Shown one piece after another: positions 1-8,086 of a DNA stretch of 44,170 nt. Source of the DNA: Microbacterium sp. (GTDB taxonomy: Bacteria; Actinomycetota; Actinomycetes; Actinomycetales; Microbacteriaceae); the NCBI GenBank assembly GCA_019510305.1, contig JAEKKN010000051.1:1-44170 (forward strand), in the 5' to 3' direction. Position 1 is the stretch's first letter, and each line of letters starts with the position of its first letter. Both the position numbers and the translations under genes were made by a program. A model generated the notes under the pieces. It was not told where the DNA came from and searched no databases. It was given only the letters and a program-made list of their open reading frames with translations.

Positions 1-272
1 GAGATCACGCTCTGCCACCGGGGCATCGGCACTGTCTCGCCACGGTGATGCCGCACGGTGCTGACGACGAAGGCGGATGCCGCGACCACTCCACCCACGG
101 CGGCCACCGGGATCGCGAGCGACTGCGGCCCCGTCAGCGGCCGCGGGTCGCCGATGAGCAGCAGGATGCCGGTCACGGCGCCCAGGACGAACGACCCGAC
201 CGTCGCCCAGACGGCCTCGGTCTCGTTCTGCAGTCGCCTCGCCTGCTGCTCCCGGTCGTCCATGCCTCCCAT
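1..272 (-). CDS. Partial hypothetical membrane protein (C-terminus outside window)
   Basis: I do not recognise the family. Reading leftward from an ATG at 272 (or the in-frame ATG at 263) gives about 90 residues that run off the window edge. The N-terminus is charged (MDDREQQARRLQNETEAVW). Two hydrophobic stretches follow, around residues 20-38 and 55-72, separated by a short GDPRPLTGPQ loop, as in a small two-helix membrane protein. A GGGAGG box lies immediately before the 263 ATG but is too close to serve it well, so the start is uncertain. It is divergent from the FUSC gene at 438. Confidence 0.5.
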   Translation of the reverse strand, partial: MGGMDDREQQARRLQNETEAVWATVGSFVLGAVTGILLLIGDPRPLTGPQSLAIPVAAVGGVVAASAFVVSTVRHHRGETVPMPRWQSVI

Positions 273-425
273 CGAAGCATGCCCGGAGTTCTCCGACCAG
301 CGCGCTCTCTTCCGTCCCGCCTGCAGGCTCAGATTCCGTCCGCAGGTCGAAAGCCGGCTTCTGGGCATGCAGACGGAAACTGAGCCGACGGACGGGACGC
401 GCCGGGGCGGATGCCGCCGCCCGAG

Positions 426-431
426 TACCGT
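426..431 (+). promoter_or_regulatory. -10 box TACCGT, leaderless start of the FUSC gene
   Basis: TACCGT is followed by exactly 6 nt and then the ATG at 438. There is no Shine-Dalgarno sequence. This places the probable transcription start at or within a base of the start codon. Confidence 0.5.
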
Positions 432-437
432 TGAGCC

Positions 438-1472
438 ATGCGCATTCCCGCCGCGATCCGCGCCTCCAGGCGCTCTCCGCTGCTGCAGGTCGTGAAGTCG
501 GCTGCGGCGACGATCGCGGCCTGGCTGCTCGCCGGCTGGGTGGTGCCTGGTCAGCTGCCGGTGTTCGCGGCGATCGCAGCCCTGCTCGTGGTGCAGCCGA
601 GCGTGAACCAGTCTCTGTCGAAGGCGCTCGAGCGCAGCATCGGCGTGATCGTCGGGGTCGTCATCGCGGTGTCCCTGGGGCTCCTGCTCGGCACGCCGAG
701 CTGGATCGTGCTGCTCGCGATCGTGGTGGCGATGCTGATTGCCTGGGCGTTCCGCGCGACCCCGGGCACCGGCAACCAGGTCGCGATCTCGGCGATGCTG
801 GTGCTGGCGCTGGGCTCGACACCCGACTACGCCTTGGCGCGCATCGTTGAGACTCTGATCGGCGTCGTGATCGGCATCGTCGTGAACGCGCTGATCGTGC
901 CGCCGGTTCTCACCGGCCCCGCCCGGCGCGACCTCGGGCTGCTCGGCGCCGAACTGGCCGCGAGCCTCGATCGTCTCGCCGCCGCGCTCCCCGAACCGCA
1001 GACGCCGCAGCGCCTGCAGGAGCTGATGGTCGAGGTGCGTCTGCTGCGCCCGATGAAGGATGCCGCCGCGGCATCCATCGCGGCCGGAGAGGAATCGCTC
1101 ACGCTCAACCCTCGGCGCTCGGCGCACCGCGAAGATCTGCGCGAGATGCGCACGCTCCTCGAGCGGCTGTCGCCGATCGTCACGCAGACGATCGGCATGA
1201 CCCGCGCCTATTTCGACCACTACGACGACTCGATCGGGCTGGAGCCCGCCGTCACCGCGATCGCCGAGCAGCTTCGCCGCGCCGGCCACGACGTCCGCCT
1301 CGCGGTGCAGATCGCCGACGTCGCCCCCGAACCCGACACTCTCGCCTCGGTGATCCCGGCCCTGACCGCGCCGCTCGTGGTGAAGCCTCCGGCATCCGGT
1401 CATTGGATCCTGATCGGATCGCTCATGGAGGATCTGCGGCGCATCCGCGGTGAGCTCGTCGACGAAGACTGA
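438..1472 (+). CDS. FUSC / aromatic-acid-exporter-like membrane protein
   Basis: This 344-residue integral membrane protein has five to six hydrophobic segments in its first 160 residues (for example around 20-50, 65-90 and 125-155), followed by a helical cytoplasmic half. The layout and the VVPGQLPVFAAIAALLVVQPS and ALERSIGVIVGVVIA stretches fit the FUSC/ArAE family. Characterised relatives export aromatic carboxylic acids; others are uncharacterised. It is shorter than the two-unit E. coli AaeB type, so it resembles a single half that would have to dimerise. The substrate cannot be told from sequence. It stands alone, with a probable leaderless promoter. Confidence 0.75.
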   Translation: MRIPAAIRASRRSPLLQVVKSAAATIAAWLLAGWVVPGQLPVFAAIAALLVVQPSVNQSLSKALERSIGVIVGVVIAVSLGLLLGTPSWIVLLAIVVAMLIAWAFRATPGTGNQVAISAMLVLALGSTPDYALARIVETLIGVVIGIVVNALIVPPVLTGPARRDLGLLGAELAASLDRLAAALPEPQTPQRLQELMVEVRLLRPMKDAAAASIAAGEESLTLNPRRSAHREDLREMRTLLERLSPIVTQTIGMTRAYFDHYDDSIGLEPAVTAIAEQLRRAGHDVRLAVQIADVAPEPDTLASVIPALTAPLVVKPPASGHWILIGSLMEDLRRIRGELVDED

Positions 1473-1484
1473 GCCCGACAGCGC

Positions 1485-2489
1485 TCAGCGGCGCTTGTCG
1501 TCGTACATGGCCGCGTCGGCACGGGCGATGACGGACGCGGCCGTGTCATCCGGGCGCACCTGGGCGACACCCCACGACCACGGATGCGGCGTGAACTCGC
1601 GCAGCCTGATCATCAATGCGCGCGCCTCGTCGGCATCCGTCTCGGGCATGAGCATGGCGAACTCGTCGCCGCCCAGCCGCCCGACGAGGTCGGTCGAGCG
1701 AGACAGCGACATCCAGTGCGACGACACCGCGCGCAGCACGTAGTCGCCGGCGGCGTGGCCGGCCTCGTCGTTCACGTCCTTGAACTTGTCGAGATCGAGC
1801 ACCGCGACGCTGAGCGGGCGATCGTGACGCACCGCGCGACGGATCTCGGCCGTGATCTTCGCCTCGAAACCGCGGCGGTTGAGCACACCGGTCAGCTCGT
1901 CGGAGTGCGATTCGAGACGGATGCGGTGACGCATGAAGATCCCCGCCTCGAGACACATCCACGTGAACAGTCCGGCGGCGAGCATGTTGACCGGTCCGAG
2001 AAGGGCGCCCACACCGGTGAAGGGCCCGAACCAGGTGGCGGCGCCCACCACGACGATGATCGACAGAACACCGACGCGGGCGGTCTTGGCGCCGTAGAAC
2101 CAGGAGAAGTACATGGCCATGATCGGCAGCTCCTGGAACGCCGCGATCGCGTTCTGCCGCTCATCCGAGAAGCCGAGGTAGTAGACCGAGACGAGAGCGT
2201 GGGCGGCGATCAGCGCGACACCGACCCACGGTCGCAGCTCGACACCGAAGAACGCGACCATCGCGAACACCGCGAAGCACGCGAGGGTGGTACCCCCCGA
2301 CAGCGCTCGTTCGAACAGTGTCAGGTCGTCTTCGAAAATCTCGAAGATCCCGAGCGCTCCGAAGTAGAGCAGCAGAGTCGCCGTGACGACCGAGAACGTC
2401 GAAGTCCGCTCTCTGATCGAGCGAAGCCAGCCGAAGCGCAACCAGCGGAGATCCTCCGCGTCGGATGCTCTGATGTCCTGAACGACCAT
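1485..2489 (-). CDS. Membrane-bound GGDEF diguanylate cyclase
   Basis: This 334-residue protein has about six membrane helices (roughly residues 35-175) and a C-terminal GGDEF domain (about 190-334). The catalytic signature is intact as RLGGDEFAML. An RSTD motif ends five residues before GGDEF, matching the RxxD product-inhibition site, so the enzyme should make cyclic-di-GMP from two GTP with feedback control. GVLNRRGFE is the usual start of the domain. A GGGGAGG box precedes the ATG at 2489. It is divergent from an EAL-domain gene 72 bp away, so synthesis and breakdown enzymes share one intergenic region. The membrane part has no recognised sensor name. Confidence 0.88.
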   Translation of the reverse strand: MVVQDIRASDAEDLRWLRFGWLRSIRERTSTFSVVTATLLLYFGALGIFEIFEDDLTLFERALSGGTTLACFAVFAMVAFFGVELRPWVGVALIAAHALVSVYYLGFSDERQNAIAAFQELPIMAMYFSWFYGAKTARVGVLSIIVVVGAATWFGPFTGVGALLGPVNMLAAGLFTWMCLEAGIFMRHRIRLESHSDELTGVLNRRGFEAKITAEIRRAVRHDRPLSVAVLDLDKFKDVNDEAGHAAGDYVLRAVSSHWMSLSRSTDLVGRLGGDEFAMLMPETDADEARALMIRLREFTPHPWSWGVAQVRPDDTAASVIARADAAMYDDKRR

Positions 2490-2548
2490 GCATCCTCCCC
2501 AGGTGCGCGCCTCTCGTCCAGCCTACTCGGAGCGCTCACGCCGCGGGG

Positions 2549-2554
2549 TATAAG
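2549..2554 (+). promoter_or_regulatory. -10-like TATAAG before the EAL gene
   Basis: TATAAG ends 7 nt before the GTG at 2562 and no ribosome binding site is visible, so the transcript is probably leaderless. The shifted reading TAAGGT with a 5-nt gap is also possible. Confidence 0.4.
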
Positions 2555-2561
2555 GTGAACC

Positions 2562-3311
2562 GTGACAAGTCGCGGGCGCGCAGACGCTGCAGGGATCCTC
2601 GCTGAGTTCCCCCGCGCGAACATCGTGTTCCAGACGATCGTGAACCTCCGAGAATGGCGCGTCGTGGGGTTTGAGGCGCTCGCCCGCTTCGAAGACGGGG
2701 CGCCTCCGCCCCTCCACCTCGACCGGGCCGGATCGATGGGCATCAGAGCAGAGCTCGAGCTTCTCCTGATCGAGCAGGCGATCGAGGCGATGAGCGAGCT
2801 TCCCGCCGGGATGTCGGTCACCTTCAACGCCTCCGGGGCGACGATGCTGCGCCCGGAGCTGGCCGACATGCTGCGGGATCTCACCCGCCCGTGGGGGCTG
2901 GAGATCTACGAGGGCGCCACGACAGCCGACCTGAGCGCCGTCCGCGAGAGGGTGACCAGCCTCGGCGGCAGCCTTCTCGTCGACGACGCGGGCGCTGTGT
3001 GTGCTGACGAGGGACGGATCGCGGTTCTCCAACCGGACGTCGTGAAGATCGATCGCGCACTGTTCTGGCAGGTCGCCGACGACGACGACGCGAAGACCCG
3101 GCTCGCCGCCCTTCTGGCCGCGGCCCGCTCCGCCGGAGCGAGCGTGCTGGTCGAGGGCGTGTCCGATGCGGAGCAGGTAGAGCGTGCACGCGAGCTCGGC
3201 TCGGACTACGCCCAGGGCTACCATCTCGGCTACCCCGCCTCGGCCTCTCAGATCGGCGAGCTGCTCGCCGATCTACACCGGAGCATCGGGGTGGATGCTC
3301 CTGGTCTCTGA
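2562..3311 (+). CDS. EAL-domain cyclic-di-GMP phosphodiesterase (stand-alone)
   Basis: The whole 249-residue protein is one EAL domain. The signature reads GFEALARF. Residues used for metal and substrate binding in active EAL enzymes appear present: Asn in FNASG, Glu in LEIYEG, Asp-Asp in LVDDAG, Lys and Asp in VVKIDR, and Glu in VLVEGVS. The segment after DDAG is altered, because the usual DDFGTG loop-6 sequence is missing, so activity may be low or the protein may only bind cyclic-di-GMP. It starts with GTG at 2562. Its last 39 bp overlap the 3' end of the convergent small membrane-protein gene. Pairing with the GGDEF gene suggests local cyclic-di-GMP control. Confidence 0.82.
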   Translation: MTSRGRADAAGILAEFPRANIVFQTIVNLREWRVVGFEALARFEDGAPPPLHLDRAGSMGIRAELELLLIEQAIEAMSELPAGMSVTFNASGATMLRPELADMLRDLTRPWGLEIYEGATTADLSAVRERVTSLGGSLLVDDAGAVCADEGRIAVLQPDVVKIDRALFWQVADDDDAKTRLAALLAAARSAGASVLVEGVSDAEQVERARELGSDYAQGYHLGYPASASQIGELLADLHRSIGVDAPGL

Positions 3312-3482
3312 CCTCCTGCTCGCGCCGCTGTACGAGCGGCGCAGGCGGAACTTCGGGATGATCTTGATCACACCGAGCACGACGTAGATCAGGGTGTTGA
3401 TCGCGACGAACGTCGCCAGCACGCTGAACCACTCGGTCTGCAGCCATTCCTCGGGCAGCAGGATGCCGGTTCCGACCATCAT
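3273..3482 (-). CDS. Small single-helix membrane protein coupled to the GT2 gene
   Basis: This protein of about 69 residues has one strong membrane segment (EWFSVLATFVAINTLIYVVLG) followed by a basic tail (KIIPKFRLRRSYSGASRR). Its ATG at 3482 overlaps the glycosyltransferase stop codon as ATGA, the arrangement of translational coupling; a second ATG follows at once at 3479. A subunit or partner of the membrane glycosyltransferase is the natural inference, but I do not recognise a family. The stop is TAG at 3273-3275. The 3' end lies inside the end of the EAL gene on the other strand, which is unusual but plausible for convergent genes. Confidence 0.6.
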   Translation of the reverse strand: MMVGTGILLPEEWLQTEWFSVLATFVAINTLIYVVLGVIKIIPKFRLRRSYSGASRRSETRSIHPDAPV

Positions 3483-4924
3483 GAGGAGACCTCCTTCGCG
3501 GCGTCGGCTGGCGCCCCGCCGTGATCCACGTGCTTCCAGGTGGCCCTGCGGCCGAAGGCGATCTCGAACACGCCCTTGAGGAATGCGAGGTTCAGGAAGC
3601 AGTCGTAGACCAGCTCGGGGAAGATGAGCACGGCGACGAGGCGCGCCCGCCAGCCGCCCTTCCACGCCGTCACGGTGCGCTCGATCGCGAACAGCACACC
3701 GATGCCGAGCCAGAACGGGAACCACACCCAGGTGTCCATCGCGAGGATCATGAGCAGGATCAGCGCGAAGTAGCTGAACAGCGCCAGTACGCCGTAGCCG
3801 ATCGCGATCTGCTGCGCCCAGTACCGCAGCGTCTGCGGGGTCAACCCGTACTCGCCGAGATTCTCGAGAGCGCCCCGCTGCCAGCGCAGGCGCTGAGCCC
3901 ACAGCATCCGCCACCCCGGCATCAGCTCGGTGACGACCGTGCACGCGACAGGTGAGATCGTCAGGGCCCCGAGCGACTTGAGCGCGATCGTGAGTTCGTT
4001 GTCCTCGGTGAGGGCGAAGGTGTCGTACACCTCGCCTTTGATGCCCGGGAGTTGGCTGCCGCGCGCCTCGGCGACCGCGCGCAGGGCTGAGGCGCGGAAG
4101 ACCGACGCCGTGCCGGTGAGCACGAACACGCGCCCCTTCCTGCGGTGGATCTCCCGCTGGTAGCGGATGTACTCGTTGCGCTGGAACTGACCGAGCAGCC
4201 CGTGCCCGTCTTCGCCCTCGAACAGTCCGCCCACGGCCATCAGCGCTCGGTCATCGGTGAACCGCCGGATCGCCTCGGTGAGGAAGTCGTCGCCGATCTG
4301 GCTGTCGGCGTCCATCACCATCACGGTGTCGTTGTCGCCGAGCGTCGGCAGCAGGTTCTGCAGCGCCTGGTTGAGCGCGCCGCCCTTCTTGTGCGTGTTG
4401 CCGACCGTCTCGAAGACGTCGACGCCGTGTTCCTTGGCGACCTGCACCGTGCGGTCGGTGCAGTTGTCTGCCACCACGAGGATGCGGTCGGGCGGTGTGC
4501 TCTGCTGCATGAGCGAGACGAGGGTCGCGGGGATCGACTTCTCCTCGTTGTGAGCCGGGATCAGGACCGTCACGGTCACCTCTCCCGCGAACACGCCGCG
4601 CGTGCGCTCCATCACCGTGCGCGGCGCGAGGGTCAGTTTCGTGACCTCGGTGCCGGCCTTGCGGTAGCGGCTGGCGACCACGCGTTCGCTGATCACCACG
4701 AAGAGCACCATCAGCAGCGCAAGCCCGAGGGCTGCCGCCATGACCCCGAGGTTCGGCAGCTCGGCGCTGTACATCAGCTGCCAGATGCCGGCGAGCGTCA
4801 GATGAACCGGGTCCCACAGGGCCGGCGGATCGGTGACGACGATGCCCCAGACCAGCAGCCCCGCACCAAGAAGCACGACGAAGATCACCGCCAGTCCGAC
4901 GGACCTCTGAAAGAACCTGTTCAC
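3479..4924 (-). CDS. Membrane family-2 glycosyltransferase (processive, cellulose/hyaluronan-synthase-like)
   Basis: About 481 residues. Two N-terminal membrane helices come first, then a GT-A domain (about 95-330) with VTVLIPAHNEE, VVADNCTDRT and a DxD motif in VMDADSQ, then the QRLRWQRG (QxxRW) motif of processive beta-glycan synthases, then three or more membrane helices. This is the architecture of enzymes that polymerise and export a polysaccharide from nucleotide sugars. I start it at the GTG at 4924 because GGAGGGG lies 6 nt upstream; the in-frame GTG at 4939 has no such box. No PilZ domain is seen, so any cyclic-di-GMP control suggested by the neighbours would be indirect. Confidence 0.82.
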   Translation of the reverse strand: MNRFFQRSVGLAVIFVVLLGAGLLVWGIVVTDPPALWDPVHLTLAGIWQLMYSAELPNLGVMAAALGLALLMVLFVVISERVVASRYRKAGTEVTKLTLAPRTVMERTRGVFAGEVTVTVLIPAHNEEKSIPATLVSLMQQSTPPDRILVVADNCTDRTVQVAKEHGVDVFETVGNTHKKGGALNQALQNLLPTLGDNDTVMVMDADSQIGDDFLTEAIRRFTDDRALMAVGGLFEGEDGHGLLGQFQRNEYIRYQREIHRRKGRVFVLTGTASVFRASALRAVAEARGSQLPGIKGEVYDTFALTEDNELTIALKSLGALTISPVACTVVTELMPGWRMLWAQRLRWQRGALENLGEYGLTPQTLRYWAQQIAIGYGVLALFSYFALILLMILAMDTWVWFPFWLGIGVLFAIERTVTAWKGGWRARLVAVLIFPELVYDCFLNLAFLKGVFEIAFGRRATWKHVDHGGAPADAAKEVSS

Positions 4925-5059
4925 TGCGAACCCCTCCACATGACGCGTCTGCGCCCTCCCTCACACGCAACCCTCCCACGTCTCGTGCGGGCGGCCGTTC
5001 GAATCGCGCAGGTCAGGCTATTCATGCGCAGAAAAGCCGTCCATGCGACCCGAGACGAA

Positions 5060-5065
5060 TAGCCT
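5060..5065 (+). promoter_or_regulatory. -10 box TAGCCT, leaderless start of the AlkD-like gene
   Basis: TAGCCT, then 6 nt, then the ATG at 5072. No ribosome binding site is visible. Confidence 0.5.
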
Positions 5066-5071
5066 GGACGG

Positions 5072-5728
5072 ATGACGCTCGAAGAAGCCCTGGCCGAGCT
5101 CGCCGCGCTCGAGGACCCGAAGGTGCGGGCGGCGAACGAGAAGCGCGGCGACGATCACGGCATGAACCTCGCCAGGCTCCGAACGCTGGCGAAGAAGATC
5201 AAGACCTCACCCGAGCTGGCTCGAGAGCTGTGGGCGACCGGCGAGACACCGGCACGGCTGCTGGCTCTGCTGATCTGCTCTCCGCGGCAGTTCGAGGCAT
5301 CCGATCTCGACGAGATGCTTCGCGAACCGCAGCCGCCCAAGGTCAACGACTGGTTCGTGAACTACGTGCTGAAGAAGACGCCGCTCGCCGAAGATCTGCG
5401 CGAGGGATGGATGGGCGATCGGGACGACACCGTCGCCGCGGCGGGCTGGTCGCTGACGTCGGTGCGCGTCGCGAGGTCTCCCACGGGGCTCGACCTCGAC
5501 GCCCTTCTCGACGAGATCGAGCGGGACATGAAAGATGCTCCATCGCGCAAGCAGTGGGCCATGAACGAGACGCTCGCGACCATCGGCATCCACCACCCGG
5601 GCCTGAGGGCCAGGGCTCTCGACATCGGCGAGCGCCTGCAGGTGCTCGCCGACTACCCGACCGCGCCCGGCTGCACCTCGCCGTTCGCACCCGCGTGGAT
5701 CAGCGAGATCGTGCGTCGCCAGGGCTGA
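5072..5728 (+). CDS. DNA alkylation repair protein (AlkD-like HEAT-repeat family)
   Basis: This 218-residue all-helical protein resembles the AlkC/AlkD DNA alkylation repair family, HEAT-repeat glycosylases that remove bulky or cationic alkylated bases without flipping them. Supporting stretches are the N-terminal RAANEKRGDDHGMNLARLR, the ALLICSPRQFEASDLDEML helix pair, WMGDRDDTVAAAGWSL and KQWAMNETLATIGIHHPGLR. Length is typical. The function rests on the family; activity of this branch is not established. It is a single gene, convergent with the PutP gene 10 bp downstream. Confidence 0.75.
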   Translation: MTLEEALAELAALEDPKVRAANEKRGDDHGMNLARLRTLAKKIKTSPELARELWATGETPARLLALLICSPRQFEASDLDEMLREPQPPKVNDWFVNYVLKKTPLAEDLREGWMGDRDDTVAAAGWSLTSVRVARSPTGLDLDALLDEIERDMKDAPSRKQWAMNETLATIGIHHPGLRARALDIGERLQVLADYPTAPGCTSPFAPAWISEIVRRQG

Positions 5729-5738
5729 GCCGAGGCGC

Positions 5739-7253
5739 TCACGGGGTGTCGCCGACCGCGTGCGGCCGGGGCACGGCGAGCATCGCTCCGGTGTCGGTGA
5801 ACTCCTGCTGGATCTCTTCGTTGTGCTTGTAGGTGAGCAGGCTGACCACGATCGCCGCCACGAACGCGAGCACGAATGCGGGGAGCAGTTCGTACAGCCC
5901 GGTGTTCAGCGCCTTCCAGATGAACACCGTCGCAGCGCCCACGAACATGCCGGCGAGCGCGCCCCAGTTGGTGAGCTTGCGCCAGAACAGGCTCAGCAGG
6001 ATGATCGGGCCGAACGCGGCGCCGAAGCCCGCCCAGGCGAACGACACGAGTCCGAGGATCGAGTCGTTCGGGCTGATCGCGAGGACGATCGCCACGATCG
6101 CGACGACGAGCACCGCGAGCCGCCCCATCAGCACGAGCCGCTTCTGCGAGGGAGGCGTCTTGCGCGCCACCTTGTAGAGGTCTTCGACGAGGGCGGACGA
6201 GCACACCACGAGCTGGCTCGAGACCGTGCTCATGATCGCCGCGAGCACAGCGGCGAGAACGAGGCCGGCCACGAACGGATGCAGGAGAGTCTGCGACATC
6301 AGCAGCACGACCGTCTCGGGATTGTCGAGCTCGATGCCGCGCTGCGCCATGTACGCGATGCCGACGAGGCCCGACACGACGGCGCCCAGCATCGACACCA
6401 CCATCCACGAGATGCCGATGCGGCGAGCGCTCTTCGCCTCCTGCGGGGTGCGCAGCGCCATGAACCGCACGACGATGTGCGGCTGCCCGAAGTAGCCCAG
6501 CCCCCACGCGAGTGCCGACACGATCGCGAGGATCGTGCCACCGGTGACGGCCGTGCCGCCGAGCAGCGAGAGGTGCCCGGCACCCGCGGTGTCGGCGATG
6601 AGCGTGCTCGTCTCGCCCAGTCCGCCGATCGCGATCACCGCCGCGATCGGGACCGCGACGAGCGCGATGACCATCATCAGGCCCTGGACGACATCGGTGA
6701 GGGACGCGCCGAGGAATCCGCCGAACAGCGTGTACAGCAGCGTGATCGCGCCGACCAGGAGCATCCCGAACATGTAGTCGCCGTTGAAGGAGCTCTCGAA
6801 GAAGACACCGGCGGCGACCATGCCCGAGGAGATGTAGAGCGTGAAGAAGACCAGGATGATGAGGCCTGAGGCCACCCGGAGCGAGCGGGTCGAGTCGCGG
6901 AGGCGGTTCTCGAAGTAGCTCGGAATCGTGATCGAGTTGCGCGAGACCTCGGTGTACGCCCGCAGGCGGGGCGCGACCAGACGCCAGTTCAGGTAGGCGC
7001 CGATCGTGAGACCGATCGCGATCCACGCCTCGATGAGACCTGCGGCGAAGATGGCGCCGGGAAGGCCCATCACCAGCCACCCGGACATGTCGGCCGCACC
7101 CGCGCTGATCGCCGCGACCCACGGCGGCAGGTTGCGCCCGCCAAGCATGTAGTCCTCGTGATCGTCCGTGCGCTTGAACGCGATGTAGCCGATGAGGAGC
7201 ATCCCGGCGAAGTACACGCCGAGCGCCACGTACATGAAGATCTGATCGGACAT
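5739..7253 (-). CDS. putP: Sodium/proline symporter
   Basis: This 504-residue solute:sodium symporter has about 13 membrane helices. Family signatures are clear: DYMLGGRNLPPWVAAISAGAADMSGW at the N-terminus, GLPGAIFAAGL, YLNWRLVAPRLRAYTEVS, and the helix stretch LGYFGQPHIVVRFMA, which is characteristic of PutP. It is predicted to import L-proline with Na+ across the inner membrane. The start at 7253 is supported by a GGAGGG box 6 nt upstream. No putA or proline regulator is nearby. It is divergent from deoD, with 119 bp between the starts. Confidence 0.9.
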   Translation of the reverse strand: MSDQIFMYVALGVYFAGMLLIGYIAFKRTDDHEDYMLGGRNLPPWVAAISAGAADMSGWLVMGLPGAIFAAGLIEAWIAIGLTIGAYLNWRLVAPRLRAYTEVSRNSITIPSYFENRLRDSTRSLRVASGLIILVFFTLYISSGMVAAGVFFESSFNGDYMFGMLLVGAITLLYTLFGGFLGASLTDVVQGLMMVIALVAVPIAAVIAIGGLGETSTLIADTAGAGHLSLLGGTAVTGGTILAIVSALAWGLGYFGQPHIVVRFMALRTPQEAKSARRIGISWMVVSMLGAVVSGLVGIAYMAQRGIELDNPETVVLLMSQTLLHPFVAGLVLAAVLAAIMSTVSSQLVVCSSALVEDLYKVARKTPPSQKRLVLMGRLAVLVVAIVAIVLAISPNDSILGLVSFAWAGFGAAFGPIILLSLFWRKLTNWGALAGMFVGAATVFIWKALNTGLYELLPAFVLAFVAAIVVSLLTYKHNEEIQQEFTDTGAMLAVPRPHAVGDTP

Positions 7254-7360
7254 CGTCGTCCCTCCTGTGCGGCGCAGGTCACCGCATCCGTGCTCCGATG
7301 GTGTCAGAGACGGATGCCGGCGCCAACCCTCTGCGCGGCGCGGCGTGCACAGGCGCTGGC

Positions 7361-7366
7361 TACGCT
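7361..7366 (+). promoter_or_regulatory. -10 box TACGCT, leaderless start of deoD
   Basis: TACGCT is followed by 6 nt (gaggcc) and the ATG at 7373. This supports the 7373 start over the longer open frame. Confidence 0.5.
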
Positions 7367-7372
7367 GAGGCC

Positions 7373-8086
7373 ATGAGCACGCACATCGCCGCAGAGCCCG
7401 GCCAGATCGCCCCCATCGTCCTCTTCCCCGGTGACCCGCTGCGGGCCCGGTGGATCGCGGAGACGTTCCTCGAGGACGCCGAGCTGTACACGCAGACGCG
7501 GGGGATGCTGGGCTTCACCGGCACCTGGAACGGCCACCGGGTCTCGGTGCAGGGCTCTGGCATGGGCCAGCCGTCGATGGCGATCTACGCGAACGAGCTG
7601 TTCGACTCCTACGATGTGCAGACCATCGTCAGGGTCGGCTCATGCGGCGCGCTGACGGAGAAGCTGAAGGTGCGCGACATCATCATCGCCAACGGCGCAT
7701 GCACCGACTCGGGCATCAACCGCGTGCGGTTCCACGGACTCGACTACGCCCCCGTCGCCGACTTCCCCCTGCTGCGGGCCGCGGTCGAGGCGAGCGAGTC
7801 CGAACCGCTCGAGTCCGCCGTGCACGTGGGACTGCTGTTCTCGAGCGACCAGTTCTACAGCACACGCCCCGAGCTGACCGAGCCGTTCGTGCAGCACGGG
7901 GTGCTCGGCGTCGAGATGGAGACGAGCGGGCTCTACACCCTCGCGGCGTACTACGGCCGACGGGCGCTGAGTATCTGCACCGTCTCCGATCACATCATCA
8001 CCGGCGAGGAGACGACCGCGCAGGAGCGCGAGCAGACCTTCGGCGACATGATCCGCATCGCCCTGCAGGCGGCGACAGCGGTCTGA
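7373..8086 (+). CDS. deoD: Purine-nucleoside phosphorylase, DeoD type
   Basis: At 237 residues it has the standard length of hexameric DeoD. It carries VLFPGDPLRARWIAE, the GSGMGQPSMAIYANEL glycine loop, the phosphate-binding RVGSCGAL, the purine and ribose region GVEMETSGLY, and the catalytic-Asp motif SICTVSDHI. It cleaves purine (deoxy)ribonucleosides with phosphate to the free base and (deoxy)ribose-1-phosphate in purine salvage. The frame is open further upstream, but the leaderless promoter and family length support ATG 7373. Confidence 0.93.
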   Translation: MSTHIAAEPGQIAPIVLFPGDPLRARWIAETFLEDAELYTQTRGMLGFTGTWNGHRVSVQGSGMGQPSMAIYANELFDSYDVQTIVRVGSCGALTEKLKVRDIIIANGACTDSGINRVRFHGLDYAPVADFPLLRAAVEASESEPLESAVHVGLLFSSDQFYSTRPELTEPFVQHGVLGVEMETSGLYTLAAYYGRRALSICTVSDHIITGEETTAQEREQTFGDMIRIALQAATAV

